Source of the DNA: Bathymodiolus platifrons methanotrophic gill symbiont
GTDB taxonomy: Bacteria > Pseudomonadota > Gammaproteobacteria > Methylococcales > Methylomonadaceae
Assembly: GCF_002189065.1 (NCBI RefSeq)
Contig: NZ_BDMN01000021.1
Coordinates: 1-55,775 of the forward strand
DNA length: 55,775 nucleotides
Reading direction: 5' to 3'
Below are positions 35,635 to 44,343 of the stretch, one piece after another. Within the stretch, counting starts at the first letter, position 1; each line of letters starts with the position of its first letter. The notes beneath the pieces were generated by a model, which was given only the letters and a program-made list of their open reading frames with translations, ran no database searches and was not told where the DNA came from. Position numbers and translations under genes: made by a program.

Positions 35635-35768
35635 GCGCTGTTGATGCGCGCCGCGCTTGTATCGCCTTGGCCTCTCATACAGGGTGGCCGCTTTCAGAAC
35701 TACTCGAACTTAATGGCTTTGAATTAATAGCATGGCTTGAGGCGTGCCCCAAAAATGGAGTGAAGTAA
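35386..35768 (+). CDS. Tail assembly chaperone E+E' (programmed -1 frameshift)
   Basis: After -1 slippage at 35622-35628 the reading continues as FVLSAVDARRACIALASHTGWPLSELLELNGFELIAWLEACPKNGVK to TAA 35766, total 127 aa. The E' extension closely resembles P2-type E' ends, and P2 uses the same TTTTTTG slip. The fusion binds the tape measure protein, which starts immediately downstream with GTG 35769. Confidence 0.85.
35622..35628 (+). promoter_or_regulatory. Slippery heptamer TTTTTTG
   Basis: T TTT TTG in the zero frame fits the X XXY YYZ rule. It is the only place where the E and E' frames can join with a productive -1 shift. Confidence 0.85.
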
Positions 35769-38054
35769 GTGAAGAGTTCTTTCAAACTAGCAATCCAGAT
35801 TGGTGCAGCAGTCAGTGGTAGTTTCAAAACGGCAATACGTGGCTCGCAAGTACAGCTCAATCAATTGGGTGGTGCGTTAAAGAAACTACGTTCTCAGCAA
35901 CAAGCCATTGGTAAATTCGAGATAGCTGAGGCGAATCTAGGCAAGGCACGTGTGGCTTACAATGCGGCAGCTAAAGAAGTGATGCGGTTACGCAAAGAAA
36001 TGGCGGCGACAGATCAGCCGAGCAAAAAACTGAGCCAGTCGTTTGAGCTAGCAAAACAGAAAGCGGCCAGCCTGTCGATAAAGCTAGGCAGCCAAAAAGA
36101 CAAGTTACGACAGGTGCGCCGTGAACTGGACGGTGCAGGGATCAATGCCCGGAAACTTGCCAGTGAAAACAAGCGACTCGGTTCGACGCTTGATCGATTA
36201 AATACCAAATACAAAAAGCTGACCCAGTCTATGCGTGCCCAGGAGGCCGTTAAGGCCCGGCGTGCAGGATTGCGTGGTCAGCTATTTGATGCAGTGGCTT
36301 TAGGTGCCGTTATTGCCGCGCCAGTTAAGATCGCTGTGGATTTTGAGCAGTCGATAGCCAAGCTGGGCGCTATTACGCGTGCGGATGAGAAATCATTACA
36401 ATCGTTAGAAACAACGGCGCGTAAATTAGGTGAGACAACGTTGTTCACCGCCAGCCAAAGTGCTAAGGCCATGACCTTTTTAGGTATGGCTGGGTTTAAA
36501 ACTAATCAGATAATGGCCGCAACACCGGGTATGTTGAATCTGGCCCAAGCAGCTGGGAGCGACTTAGCTGTGACGGCAGACATAGCCTCGAATATCCTCA
36601 GTGGTTTTTCACTTGAGGCTGAGCAGATGGGTCGTGTGGGTGATATCTTGTCAGCCACTTTCACTAGCTCGAATACCACTTTGCAGATGCTTGGCGATAC
36701 GCTGAAATATGCAGCACCGGTTGCAAGTGCAACGGGTGCATCATTAGAAGAAGTGGCCGCCATGGCTGGGTTGCTGGGTAATGTCGGTATTCAGGGCGGT
36801 ATGGCAGGTACTGCATTACGTGCTGCATTTTTACGATTATCAGCACCACCTAAAATGGCAGCCGATGCCATTGAGCAACTCGGTCTGAGCGTCAAAGATA
36901 CTGAAGGTAACTTACGCTCTATGCCGGTGCTTCTGAAAGAAATCGGTATGGCAACACAGTCTATTGGCACAGCTGAACAAGCTGCGATTATCAAAAAATT
37001 ATTCGGTAGTGAAGCCGCAGCGGGTATGACCGAACTGCTCAAGCAAGCAGGCTCTGGTGCCTTGGATGATTATATTGCTCAGCTGCAAAAAGCAAAAGGC
37101 ACCGCTAATGAAATGGCCCAAAAGATGGGCGATACCACCAGTGGTGCATTAAAACGATTAGGCAGCGCCATGGAAAGCATGGCCATTAGTTTAGGGAATG
37201 TATTGCTACCTACCGTTGCTGCGGGTGCAGGTATCTTTGCCTCATTTGCCAGCGGGATATCGTCTGCATCGCAAGAATATCCATTTCTAACAAAAGTGGT
37301 TGTCGGTGCCACAGCTGGTTTGATTGTATTAAAGGTTACGGCCATTGCCGGTGCTTATGCATTTACCTTTCTTAAAGGTGGCGTGTTGACACTGGTGACG
37401 GCATATCGAACCTTGAGTGCAGGTATTGCGTTGGCACAGTTAGGCATGGCTCGAATGAATGTGCTCGCGGGATTGAGTGCGATAAGAATGGGCGTCATTA
37501 CTGCAGCGCAGTGGGCACTCAATATTGCCATGACATCTAATCCTATCGGATTGATCGTGGTAGGTATTGCCGCACTGGCTGGTGCCGCCTATATGCTCAT
37601 TCAGCACTGGGAACCTATCGGGGAGTTTTTTAGTAGTCTCTGGCAAGGGGTGAAAGACATGACCTCAGCGGCCGTTGACTGGATCGTTGGCAAGCTGGAT
37701 TTTCTCGGCAAGCCAATGGAAATGTTGGGCAGTGCCTGGGATTCAGTGACAGGATTTTTTGGTGATGACGATGAACCAAAATCCAAACCTAAAAATAACC
37801 TCGGAAAACTAGCTCGCGCTACGGTTGGAAGAGCACTGGTGGCATCAACACCCGTAATGGCAGCGACACAATCGCCAGAATTACCTGCAGTGATGCAACA
37901 GAGCCGATCCCCAGTTGAACAGGTTGTCCAAATTGACGCGCCAATCACTATCAATGCGCAGCCCGGAATGGATGAGCGTGCGATTGCGTTAGAGGTTCAA
38001 AATGCACTTAACCGGCAACAGGCTCAGCGCTCAGCGCTTTACGACAGAGATTGA
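35769..38054 (+). CDS. Tail tape measure protein
   Basis: 761 aa from GTG 35769. The N-terminal 170 residues are a basic coiled coil. They are followed by the TP901 tape-measure core (DFEQSIAKLGAITRADEKSLQSLETTARKLGETTLFTASQSAKAMTFLGMAGFKTNQIMAATPGMLNLA and LGNVGIQGGMAGTALRAAFLRLSAPP). Two to three hydrophobic segments lie near 490-570 and 585-615. Length sets tail length; it is close to P2 gpT (about 815 aa). Confidence 0.93.
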   Translation: MKSSFKLAIQIGAAVSGSFKTAIRGSQVQLNQLGGALKKLRSQQQAIGKFEIAEANLGKARVAYNAAAKEVMRLRKEMAATDQPSKKLSQSFELAKQKAASLSIKLGSQKDKLRQVRRELDGAGINARKLASENKRLGSTLDRLNTKYKKLTQSMRAQEAVKARRAGLRGQLFDAVALGAVIAAPVKIAVDFEQSIAKLGAITRADEKSLQSLETTARKLGETTLFTASQSAKAMTFLGMAGFKTNQIMAATPGMLNLAQAAGSDLAVTADIASNILSGFSLEAEQMGRVGDILSATFTSSNTTLQMLGDTLKYAAPVASATGASLEEVAAMAGLLGNVGIQGGMAGTALRAAFLRLSAPPKMAADAIEQLGLSVKDTEGNLRSMPVLLKEIGMATQSIGTAEQAAIIKKLFGSEAAAGMTELLKQAGSGALDDYIAQLQKAKGTANEMAQKMGDTTSGALKRLGSAMESMAISLGNVLLPTVAAGAGIFASFASGISSASQEYPFLTKVVVGATAGLIVLKVTAIAGAYAFTFLKGGVLTLVTAYRTLSAGIALAQLGMARMNVLAGLSAIRMGVITAAQWALNIAMTSNPIGLIVVGIAALAGAAYMLIQHWEPIGEFFSSLWQGVKDMTSAAVDWIVGKLDFLGKPMEMLGSAWDSVTGFFGDDDEPKSKPKNNLGKLARATVGRALVASTPVMAATQSPELPAVMQQSRSPVEQVVQIDAPITINAQPGMDERAIALEVQNALNRQQAQRSALYDRD

Positions 38055-38098
38055 TAACACCTGTCCTCTAACTGTGTTGTTCAACTGCTCGACATCGG

Positions 38099-38344
38099 CT
38101 ATCGCTTCTTGTTTGACTGAGAAAGCACAGACCCAGCGAGTTCTTTTGTTTCATCATTGTACTTAGGACTACTTAAAACAGTAGAGGCTAGATCTTCAAG
38201 TTCTGCTCCAGTCTGTTTTTTGTTACCACTTTGCGATAAAGCTGATGCTGCCAACTTTTTCGCGGTTTTAGATGAGTTTTTGTCAGTCAAAATTTTCGCT
38301 GCATGTGACGCTACTTGTTTTGATGTTTGCTTCTTGTTAGCCAT
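38099..38344 (-). CDS. Reverse-oriented moron, Lys/Ser/Ala-rich small protein
   Basis: 81 aa from ATG 38344. It contains a repeated pattern (SSKTAKKLAASALSQSGNKKQTGAELEDLASTVLSSPKYNDETKELAGSVLSQS). Similar small basic proteins are widespread in proteobacteria, without a known role. It is inserted against the direction of the tail operon between T and U, the classic place for a cargo gene. Confidence 0.65.
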   Translation of the reverse strand: MANKKQTSKQVASHAAKILTDKNSSKTAKKLAASALSQSGNKKQTGAELEDLASTVLSSPKYNDETKELAGSVLSQSNKKR

Positions 38345-38432
38345 GATCAAGCTCCATTTGCTATTTGGTTAGTTATACATACTTTACATGGGGTGTCACT
38401 TATGATTTTCAACCAGTGCTGGGTTTTTTGAT

Positions 38433-38805
38433 ATGAGTGAATACCATTTTTCATTAACGACAGCTGCCTATCAAGAATTACGCCGCAGCAATGCCTATCG
38501 CTGGAAAGCACAGGAACGATTGCAACGATTACCGGCACAACAGTTTATTGGTCTGGGCGCTGAAACACTGGATATCAAAGGAACTATCTATCCCCATTAT
38601 CAGGGCGGCATTAAACAACTCGACATAATGCGTGCGCGAGCAGGCAAAGGTGAACCGTTATTACTGGTTGATGGTCTTGGGTTTATTTGGGGGTCGATGG
38701 GTTGTTTTACAGGTCGATGAAACACAGTCGGTCATGCTTACGAATGGACAACCTAGAAAACTGGAATTTCAGCTTCGGCTAACCCGATATGGAGAAGATC
38801 GCTAA
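38433..38805 (+). pseudogene. Tail protein U, one-base insertion
   Basis: YHFSLTTAAYQELRRSNAYRWKAQERLQRLPAQQFIGLGAETLDIKG and, after removal of one G from the G5 run at 38687-38691, WGRWVVLQVDETQSVMLTNGQPRKLEFQLRLTRYGED. Together they make a typical P2 gpU (about 123 aa). Without correction it ends at 38720. Its native stop TAATG overlaps gene X. Confidence 0.88.
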
Positions 38806-39014
38806 TGGCGCAATATCGTACTCGTGATGGCGACATGCTCGATGCTATTTGCAAGGCATGGTATGGCGAATCATCACGATACACCGAGGCAGTATTTGAA
38901 AATAATCCTGATCTTGCAGAACTAGGCGCTGTATTACCATCGGGTGTGATCATTGAACTACCTGACTTTTCAGATTTATCCGTTAAGCCGGGAGCAATCA
39001 GATTGTGGGACTAA
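38805..39014 (+). CDS. Tail protein X (LysM-like)
   Basis: 69 aa. YRTRDGDMLDAICKAWYGESSRYTEAVFENNPDLAELGAVLPSGVIIELPD is the P2 gpX LysM-like fold that binds peptidoglycan or tail tip components. Confidence 0.9.
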   Translation: MAQYRTRDGDMLDAICKAWYGESSRYTEAVFENNPDLAELGAVLPSGVIIELPDFSDLSVKPGAIRLWD

Positions 39015-39017
39015 ACT

Positions 39018-39986
39018 ATGACACCGGATTTTCGAATTCACGCAGACAGTCAGGATATTACCGAACGTATTCGAGATCGATTATTATCTCTGCGTGTTAC
39101 CGACGAAGCGGGTATCAAATCAGATACAGTTGAGCTCACATTGGATGACCGGGATGGTTTAATCATCTGGCCAATCCATGGTGCTGAATTAGAAATATCG
39201 TTGGGCTACCGAGAGACAGAGCTGGTTAGACTTGGGCTCTATATCGTTGATGAAGTTGAACACAGTGGCCCACCTGATACGTTAACGATCAGAGCAAAAG
39301 CATCAGACATGCGTCAGAGCTTCAAGGCTCCACAAACGCGGGTCTGGGACAATGTCACATTGGATGATTTAGTTTCCAGTATCGCTAATGAACATGGCCT
39401 GATTCCAAAGATAAGTAATTCGCTAGCCTCAATCAGTTATACGCATTTGGATCAAACTGAAGAGTCAGATTTGCATCTGCTTACTCGGTTAGCCAGAGAA
39501 AATAGTGCCGTAACCAAGCCTGTTTCAGGCAACCTGATCTTTGCCACTCGCGGTGAATCCAAAAGCATCTCTGGAAAAACCCTACCTACCATTGAGGTTG
39601 TTGCATCACAGGTGATTCGCCACCGTATCACCCAAGCCGACCGTGGTAAATACGTCGCAGTAATAACCCACTGGCATGACCCAATGAAGGCAGAGCGTGT
39701 GCCTGTCCGGGTTGGTAAAGGAAAACCCGTATACACCTTGCGCCACAACTATTCAGATGCCGAACAGGCAACACGTGCCGCACAGGCAAAGCTGGAGGCG
39801 CTAGAGCGAGGTACTGGCACCTTAAGCCTGACACTGCTTGGAAACAGTGAGTTGATGGCAGAAGGAAAACTGGCATTAAACGGCATACGCAATCAGGTCG
39901 ACGGCGAATGGTTAATCCAGCGCGTGGAACACCAATTAGATAGTCAGGGATTAGTGACTAGCATAGAAGCGGAAATACCCAAGTAA
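39018..39986 (+). CDS. Tail protein D (baseplate hub)
   Basis: 322 aa. FRIHADSQDITERIRDRLLSLRVTDEAGIKSDTVELTLDDRDGLIIWPIHGAELEISLGY is the conserved start of P2 gpD, the gp27-like hub carrying the spike. The C-terminal ALNGIRNQVDGEWLIQRVEHQLDSQGLVTSIEAEIP is also typical. Confidence 0.92.
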   Translation: MTPDFRIHADSQDITERIRDRLLSLRVTDEAGIKSDTVELTLDDRDGLIIWPIHGAELEISLGYRETELVRLGLYIVDEVEHSGPPDTLTIRAKASDMRQSFKAPQTRVWDNVTLDDLVSSIANEHGLIPKISNSLASISYTHLDQTEESDLHLLTRLARENSAVTKPVSGNLIFATRGESKSISGKTLPTIEVVASQVIRHRITQADRGKYVAVITHWHDPMKAERVPVRVGKGKPVYTLRHNYSDAEQATRAAQAKLEALERGTGTLSLTLLGNSELMAEGKLALNGIRNQVDGEWLIQRVEHQLDSQGLVTSIEAEIPK

Positions 39987-40044
39987 AGAACATTGATTTT
40001 AGAAAACCTTTCCGTCACCTGGCGGACAATTTATTGGAGGACCA

Positions 40045-40332
40045 ATGAACGACACACAAAATAATAAACCTATGGTTAACCTCCGACGGGAGGAGTTTGA
40101 AGAAATGCTCAACTGTGCGGCCGAGCGTGGTGCATTAAGAGCACTACATGATGTTGGCCTAGATGGCGCAGACGCAGCAGAAGATATACGTGATCTTCGT
40201 TCACTTCTAAAAGCGGTTCATGTCGCCAGACATACGGCATGGCAGACCGTTATTCGTATTACAACAACCGGCGTACTGTTAGCCCTAATGGCTGGGTTGG
40301 TCATCAAACTAAAACTTTTTGGAGGGCATTAA
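40045..40332 (+). CDS. Membrane-anchored small phage protein (DUF6127-like)
   Basis: 95 aa. The N-terminal REEFEEMLNCAAERGALRALHDVGLDGADAAEDIRDLRSLLKAVHVAR is followed by one hydrophobic segment near the C-terminus (VIRITTTGVLLALMAGLVIKLKLF). The motif DVGLDGADAAEDIRDLR is frequent in lysis cassettes of proteobacterial phages. GGAGG site upstream. Likely a lysis accessory. Confidence 0.65.
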   Translation: MNDTQNNKPMVNLRREEFEEMLNCAAERGALRALHDVGLDGADAAEDIRDLRSLLKAVHVARHTAWQTVIRITTTGVLLALMAGLVIKLKLFGGH

Positions 40333-40334
40333 TC

Positions 40335-40793
40335 ATGCTGACATTATTAGGTAGCCTACTGGGATTTGTATCCAGTGCATTTCCGGATTTACTCGGTCTA
40401 TGGCGAGATGGTCAAGATCGAAAGCACGAGCTGGCAATTCTGGATCGACAAATGGAACAGATGAAACTGGGCCACAACCAACGCTTAGAAGAAATCTCTG
40501 TAGAGGCAGATATCTCTGAAAGTCAGGCGCTGTACAAACACGACAGCCAGCCATCTGGCGTGACATGGGTCGATGGTTTGCGTGCATCCGTTCGCCCGGT
40601 GATCACCTATGCATTTTTTACGCTTTTCACTGTGGTAAAAGTCAGTGCTTTGTATGTGCTGGTGAGCGAAGAGGGACTATCCGTCGTACAGGCTATGCCA
40701 CAAATTTGGGACCCAGAAACCCAAGCATTGTTTGCAGCTGTAATGAGCTTCTGGTTTGGTCAGCGTGCGCTAAACAAAATGCGAGGAAAATAA
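40335..40793 (+). CDS. Holin of the three-TM (gene-transfer release) type
   Basis: 152 aa from ATG 40335. An N-terminal hydrophobic stretch (LTLLGSLLGFVSSAFPDLLGLW), a charged coiled coil, and two hydrophobic segments (VRPVITYAFFTLFTVVKVSALYVLV; TQALFAAVMSFWFGQRAL) match the 3-TM holin family (PF11351). It lies directly before the lysozyme. Confidence 0.75.
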   Translation: MLTLLGSLLGFVSSAFPDLLGLWRDGQDRKHELAILDRQMEQMKLGHNQRLEEISVEADISESQALYKHDSQPSGVTWVDGLRASVRPVITYAFFTLFTVVKVSALYVLVSEEGLSVVQAMPQIWDPETQALFAAVMSFWFGQRALNKMRGK

Positions 40794-40794
40794 C

Positions 40795-41247
40795 ATGCGC
40801 CACGTTACAGAGGAAGGCATCAATCTGATCAAACGATTTGAAGGATTCTCGTCATCTGTTTATATCTGCCCGGCAGGATACCCTACGATTGGTTATGGAC
40901 ATGTAGTTCGTGATGATGAAAATCATCTGTTTGCTGAAGGTATTAATAAGGAAGAATGCGAAGAATTACTCCGGCAAGATGTTCATTGGGCCGAGCGCGG
41001 TGTTCTCAAGTTGATTGATGTGCCACTGACAGAGGGCCAGTTTGATTCATTGGTATCTTTTACCTTTAACCTGGGGTCTGGCGCGTTGCAGCGATCCACC
41101 TTGCGTCGTAAAGTAAATCGAGAAGAACATGGTGATGTGCCTGTTCAATTGAAACGATGGGTTTGGGCTGGTGGACGGAAGTTAAAGGGACTTAAGATGA
41201 GGCGTAATGCTGAAGCTAATATATATAGTCAGGAAACATTCACATAA
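40795..41247 (+). CDS. Endolysin, GH24 T4-type lysozyme
   Basis: 150 aa. Glu16, Cys25 and Thr31 are spaced E-x8-C-x5-T (RFEGFSSSVYIC...T), followed by IGYGH, the active site of T4-type lysozymes. There is no signal-anchor, so export needs the holin. Its end overlaps the convergent CD-NTase gene by 19 bp, marking the phage/defence border. Confidence 0.92.
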   Translation: MRHVTEEGINLIKRFEGFSSSVYICPAGYPTIGYGHVVRDDENHLFAEGINKEECEELLRQDVHWAERGVLKLIDVPLTEGQFDSLVSFTFNLGSGALQRSTLRRKVNREEHGDVPVQLKRWVWAGGRKLKGLKMRRNAEANIYSQETFT

Positions 41248-42566
41248 AACCGGCCACTTTTTCCAAGACATACACCTTTTTTTATATCCACAGCAAAACA
41301 CTCTACCCAATGCGTGCCTTTGTATTCGGTATGTTCCCAAATATCAGATCCAACCTGATTAATATCACCACGTAAAGAACGAGCAAGGCGGGCAACCAAA
41401 CCAGTATTCACTACTTGCCATTTAATTCTAATATGTTGAGAAAACGTATGATTTGCAGAAAAATGTATCCATGTATCAGGTTTCAATCTTGGCCCATCAG
41501 ATGTGTAATTCCCTAAAAAACCACCTTCTTTTGAAGAATGTAGAGAAGCATTAATATTTAAGCTGCCAACTCTTTGAATTGGCCATGGTGGCACTATCAC
41601 ATGACTCGTATCTTCAGAGGCAATAATAGTTGATCCAGATGACCTAGATTCGATTATTACACTTTTAGCAAAATCACCACCAAAGACTTTACGCCATTTC
41701 AATATACATTCTTCTCTATCCTGTTCTGCTATCGCATCCTCAATCCATTCCCTATATCGCTGAATACAATTTCTAAAGTTGTCATATTTATTCTGATCCC
41801 AGTGTCGATTAAAGTTTTCAGACGGCATGCTGGGATTCTGAACGGTAGGCATAATTGGATTTTCTTGAAGATAGTCATTTAACCGATTAAATATGGTTTG
41901 TAATGACGTTGATGTATCACTGAAATTATTTGATAGGTTGTCAAATAGATGAATACGATTACCTAGAAGAGTAGTGAGCAGTACAGATTTGGCTGAAAAT
42001 GTCTTTTTATGGTCTCTTAAATATTTAAATAGTCTGACAACCTTTATCAAGTATCCATCAGTTTCCCTGGTTTTATCAGCAAACCATTCAGAATAGCCAT
42101 CAGGGTTAGTTTGCTCTTCAGAGTTATCCTGGCGATTTAATATCCATTCTGTTTCTCCATCCCAAACACTATCTCGCCTAATGCAAGGAATAACATCAAG
42201 GTGAAAATCTCCAGCATAATCCAGAGTGACACATCTTGTATTCCGACTAACCATATCCTTATATGTATTACTGGCCATAAAGCAGTGGTACAAGGTATCA
42301 ATATAATCTTTGGGTTGCCAATCTTCATTTTCATTGAGGAAGAACACTAGATCGGCATCAAAGTCATCGTTTCCTACGGGTCTAATTATTGTTTTATGAG
42401 CCCATGATCCTTGAGGAGTAGTTTCAATGAATAAATCTTCAAATTCATCTAGCTGTTTAACAAATTCGGAGATCGTATCGACACGTTGTTTTAATGTGTC
42501 GATTCTACTTTGATTGAGATTGACAGTATCTTTTAGAAAGTTTGTTAAATAGTGGTCAAGCTTCAT
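41229..42566 (-). CDS. CD-NTase (CBASS cyclic-nucleotide synthase)
   Basis: 445 aa. GS at 53-54 and Asp70-x-Asp72 (FDADLVFF), plus Asp124 (FHLDVIP), form the polymerase-beta catalytic set of SMODS nucleotidyltransferases. The C-terminal WVECFAVDIKKGVCLGKSGRFYV resembles the AGS-C sensor domain. The enzyme would make a cyclic di- or trinucleotide on phage infection. Its start overlaps the end of the patatin gene by 11 bp, forming a two-gene (type I) CBASS. The exact clade and product are not readable. Confidence 0.85.
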   Translation of the reverse strand: MKLDHYLTNFLKDTVNLNQSRIDTLKQRVDTISEFVKQLDEFEDLFIETTPQGSWAHKTIIRPVGNDDFDADLVFFLNENEDWQPKDYIDTLYHCFMASNTYKDMVSRNTRCVTLDYAGDFHLDVIPCIRRDSVWDGETEWILNRQDNSEEQTNPDGYSEWFADKTRETDGYLIKVVRLFKYLRDHKKTFSAKSVLLTTLLGNRIHLFDNLSNNFSDTSTSLQTIFNRLNDYLQENPIMPTVQNPSMPSENFNRHWDQNKYDNFRNCIQRYREWIEDAIAEQDREECILKWRKVFGGDFAKSVIIESRSSGSTIIASEDTSHVIVPPWPIQRVGSLNINASLHSSKEGGFLGNYTSDGPRLKPDTWIHFSANHTFSQHIRIKWQVVNTGLVARLARSLRGDINQVGSDIWEHTEYKGTHWVECFAVDIKKGVCLGKSGRFYVNVS

Positions 42567-43463
42567 CGCTGTTCCTTAGCAGTTGTTTGATTCTGTCTGA
42601 CGCTTTTGTGAAATCACAATCAGCTCGTGATTTTAGATCGGCTAGCATGCTCGGATCGTCAAGTGGTAAAGCTCGGTCAGACTCAAAGTTTATGCGGATT
42701 AATTGATCTTCATTCAATAGCAGCCCTACAGTATTATGTGCATTTGCAGATTGCAGATTGAGCAGCATTTCAATAAAGGACTTAATGCCCCAGCCAGTTA
42801 AAAATCCCCACATGTTATTTCTTTTATTTACCGGATAATAGTTATTTCCAATGCCTGTTCCGATGGATAGGAGTTGAATTGAATCAAGGGAACTGGAAAG
42901 GCGTGTCATTGCTTCAGTGACAGCAACAAGACTTGGGTTATTTGCCCAGAGTCCGCCGTCAGCCAGTAAATAGGGGTCTACAAATGCAGGGTCAAAATAC
43001 TTTGGTGCTGCGCATGATGCTAGTACAGCATCAGCAATTCTGATATTGCTGTCACGGGTGAATTCATCTGAATAGGACGATTTGAACACATGAACCTGGC
43101 CGTTCCCTATATCTGTTGAAGGGATTAGCAAACGTGTTTTCGTGTCTGATAATGTATTGTCACCAAATTCTTTATGCAATAAAGAATGGAGTGATTTCTG
43201 GCTATAATGTGCGCGAAGTAATCCACCAAATGAAAATGACGTGGGCTTAAATATTTTACGACTATGCTTCTCGTATAGGGTACATATTCTTGCAATGGGT
43301 ATGTCTAACGCAAGAGCTGCAGCAATATGGAGCCCGTGCTTGTTCCAGTGATTAGATCAAATTCTTCAGAGAAGTTAATGCCGAAGGATTCTTGAATTCT
43401 TTTGATGATATGGGCAGCGTAATATCCTCTTATCCCACCCCCATCAATGGCAAGTATCTTCAT
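42556..43463 (-). pseudogene. Patatin-like phospholipase (CapV-type effector), one-base deletion
   Basis: DGGGIRG (residues 7-13, oxyanion hole) and GTSTGS (Ser42 nucleophile) come from one frame. The rest (AALALDIPIARICTLYEKHSRKIF, then LLADGGLWANNPSLVAV with the catalytic Asp-Gly-Gly) comes from another. Adding one A near 43326 joins them (GSIIAAALAL). CapV degrades membranes when the cyclic nucleotide is made. Total about 302 aa, the family size is 300-360. As written the effector is dead; a homopolymer error is possible. Confidence 0.85.
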
Positions 43464-43468
43464 GAAAA

Positions 43469-44323
43469 CTATAGGCTCAAGAACCAATCAGGTTGAACGG
43501 TAACTTTTTCAACGAGTTCAGTTTTTATTCCGAGTGACAATTCCTTTAACTTATCTGCCAGTTGATCACCATCTACAAGATCTATAGGTGATGCACCATC
43601 GCGATTTGCTTCTTCGATGGCTGCTTTCGTAAAACTACCTGTGGTAATAAACATACCTCGATCAGCACGACCAACAGTTGCACCACGGAAATCGCGGATT
43701 TCAGGTGAGCCGACTGAGCCTTTATATTTTTTGCATTGAAAAGCGATATGGAAACTCATTAAGCCATTTAGTCTAGCAATACCTTTTCCATCAATTCCAC
43801 CATCACCAGTTCTTCCGGTGACCTCAACATGAACGAAGCCAGATTCACGCAATAAACGCTGAGTAAGACGTTCAAAGGCATCAGGGCTCATCTCTTCGAT
43901 TAGGATATGGTGAAGACGTTCACGCCACGCCAGCATTTCTTCCGGCGATTCTTCAATAGCGGTGGCGGGATCGGATAGATCTTGATTACCCTGAGTTGAA
44001 GCTCTGTCCATTGAGCGGACATTCGACACTATCTCTCTACTATCAATATCTTCAACCTGTTTGGCTTTGTCAGTTAGTGCCCAAACACCACGCGACGAGT
44101 TTTCAAGATACCCAGCCTTTTTTAAATAAGTGCGAGCCCATGCCAGTCGATAGCCAATTTCAGTCTGGCTACTTTTCTCAGGGTTATGCAGGGTAGCAAG
44201 TATTTCTTCATCAAACTTTTCGAGTTTGACAACTTCTTCATATATTTCATCGATACTGCCTGAACCACCGAGGTTCACCAGTGCTTTCATTAACGGAAGC
44301 ATAAGTTGGTCAAAAGTTATCAT
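43469..44323 (-). CDS. Mrr-like restriction endonuclease
   Basis: About 284 aa from ATG 44323. The N-terminal Mrr_N winged helix (LMLPLMKALVNLGGSGSIDEIYEEVV, IGYRLAWARTYLKKAGYLENSSRGVWALT) is followed by the Mrr catalytic fold FERLTQRLLRESGFVHVEVTGRTGDGGIDGKG...FQCKKYKGSVGSPEIRDFRGA. The Asp in GGIDG and QxK-type QCKK are the nuclease residues. It starts 21 bp past the helicase stop and ends 5 bp before the CBASS effector start, linking the two systems. Confidence 0.85.
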   Translation of the reverse strand: MITFDQLMLPLMKALVNLGGSGSIDEIYEEVVKLEKFDEEILATLHNPEKSSQTEIGYRLAWARTYLKKAGYLENSSRGVWALTDKAKQVEDIDSREIVSNVRSMDRASTQGNQDLSDPATAIEESPEEMLAWRERLHHILIEEMSPDAFERLTQRLLRESGFVHVEVTGRTGDGGIDGKGIARLNGLMSFHIAFQCKKYKGSVGSPEIRDFRGATVGRADRGMFITTGSFTKAAIEEANRDGASPIDLVDGDQLADKLKELSLGIKTELVEKVTVQPDWFLSL

Positions 44324-44343
44324 ATTTATTACCTGTTTCAATA

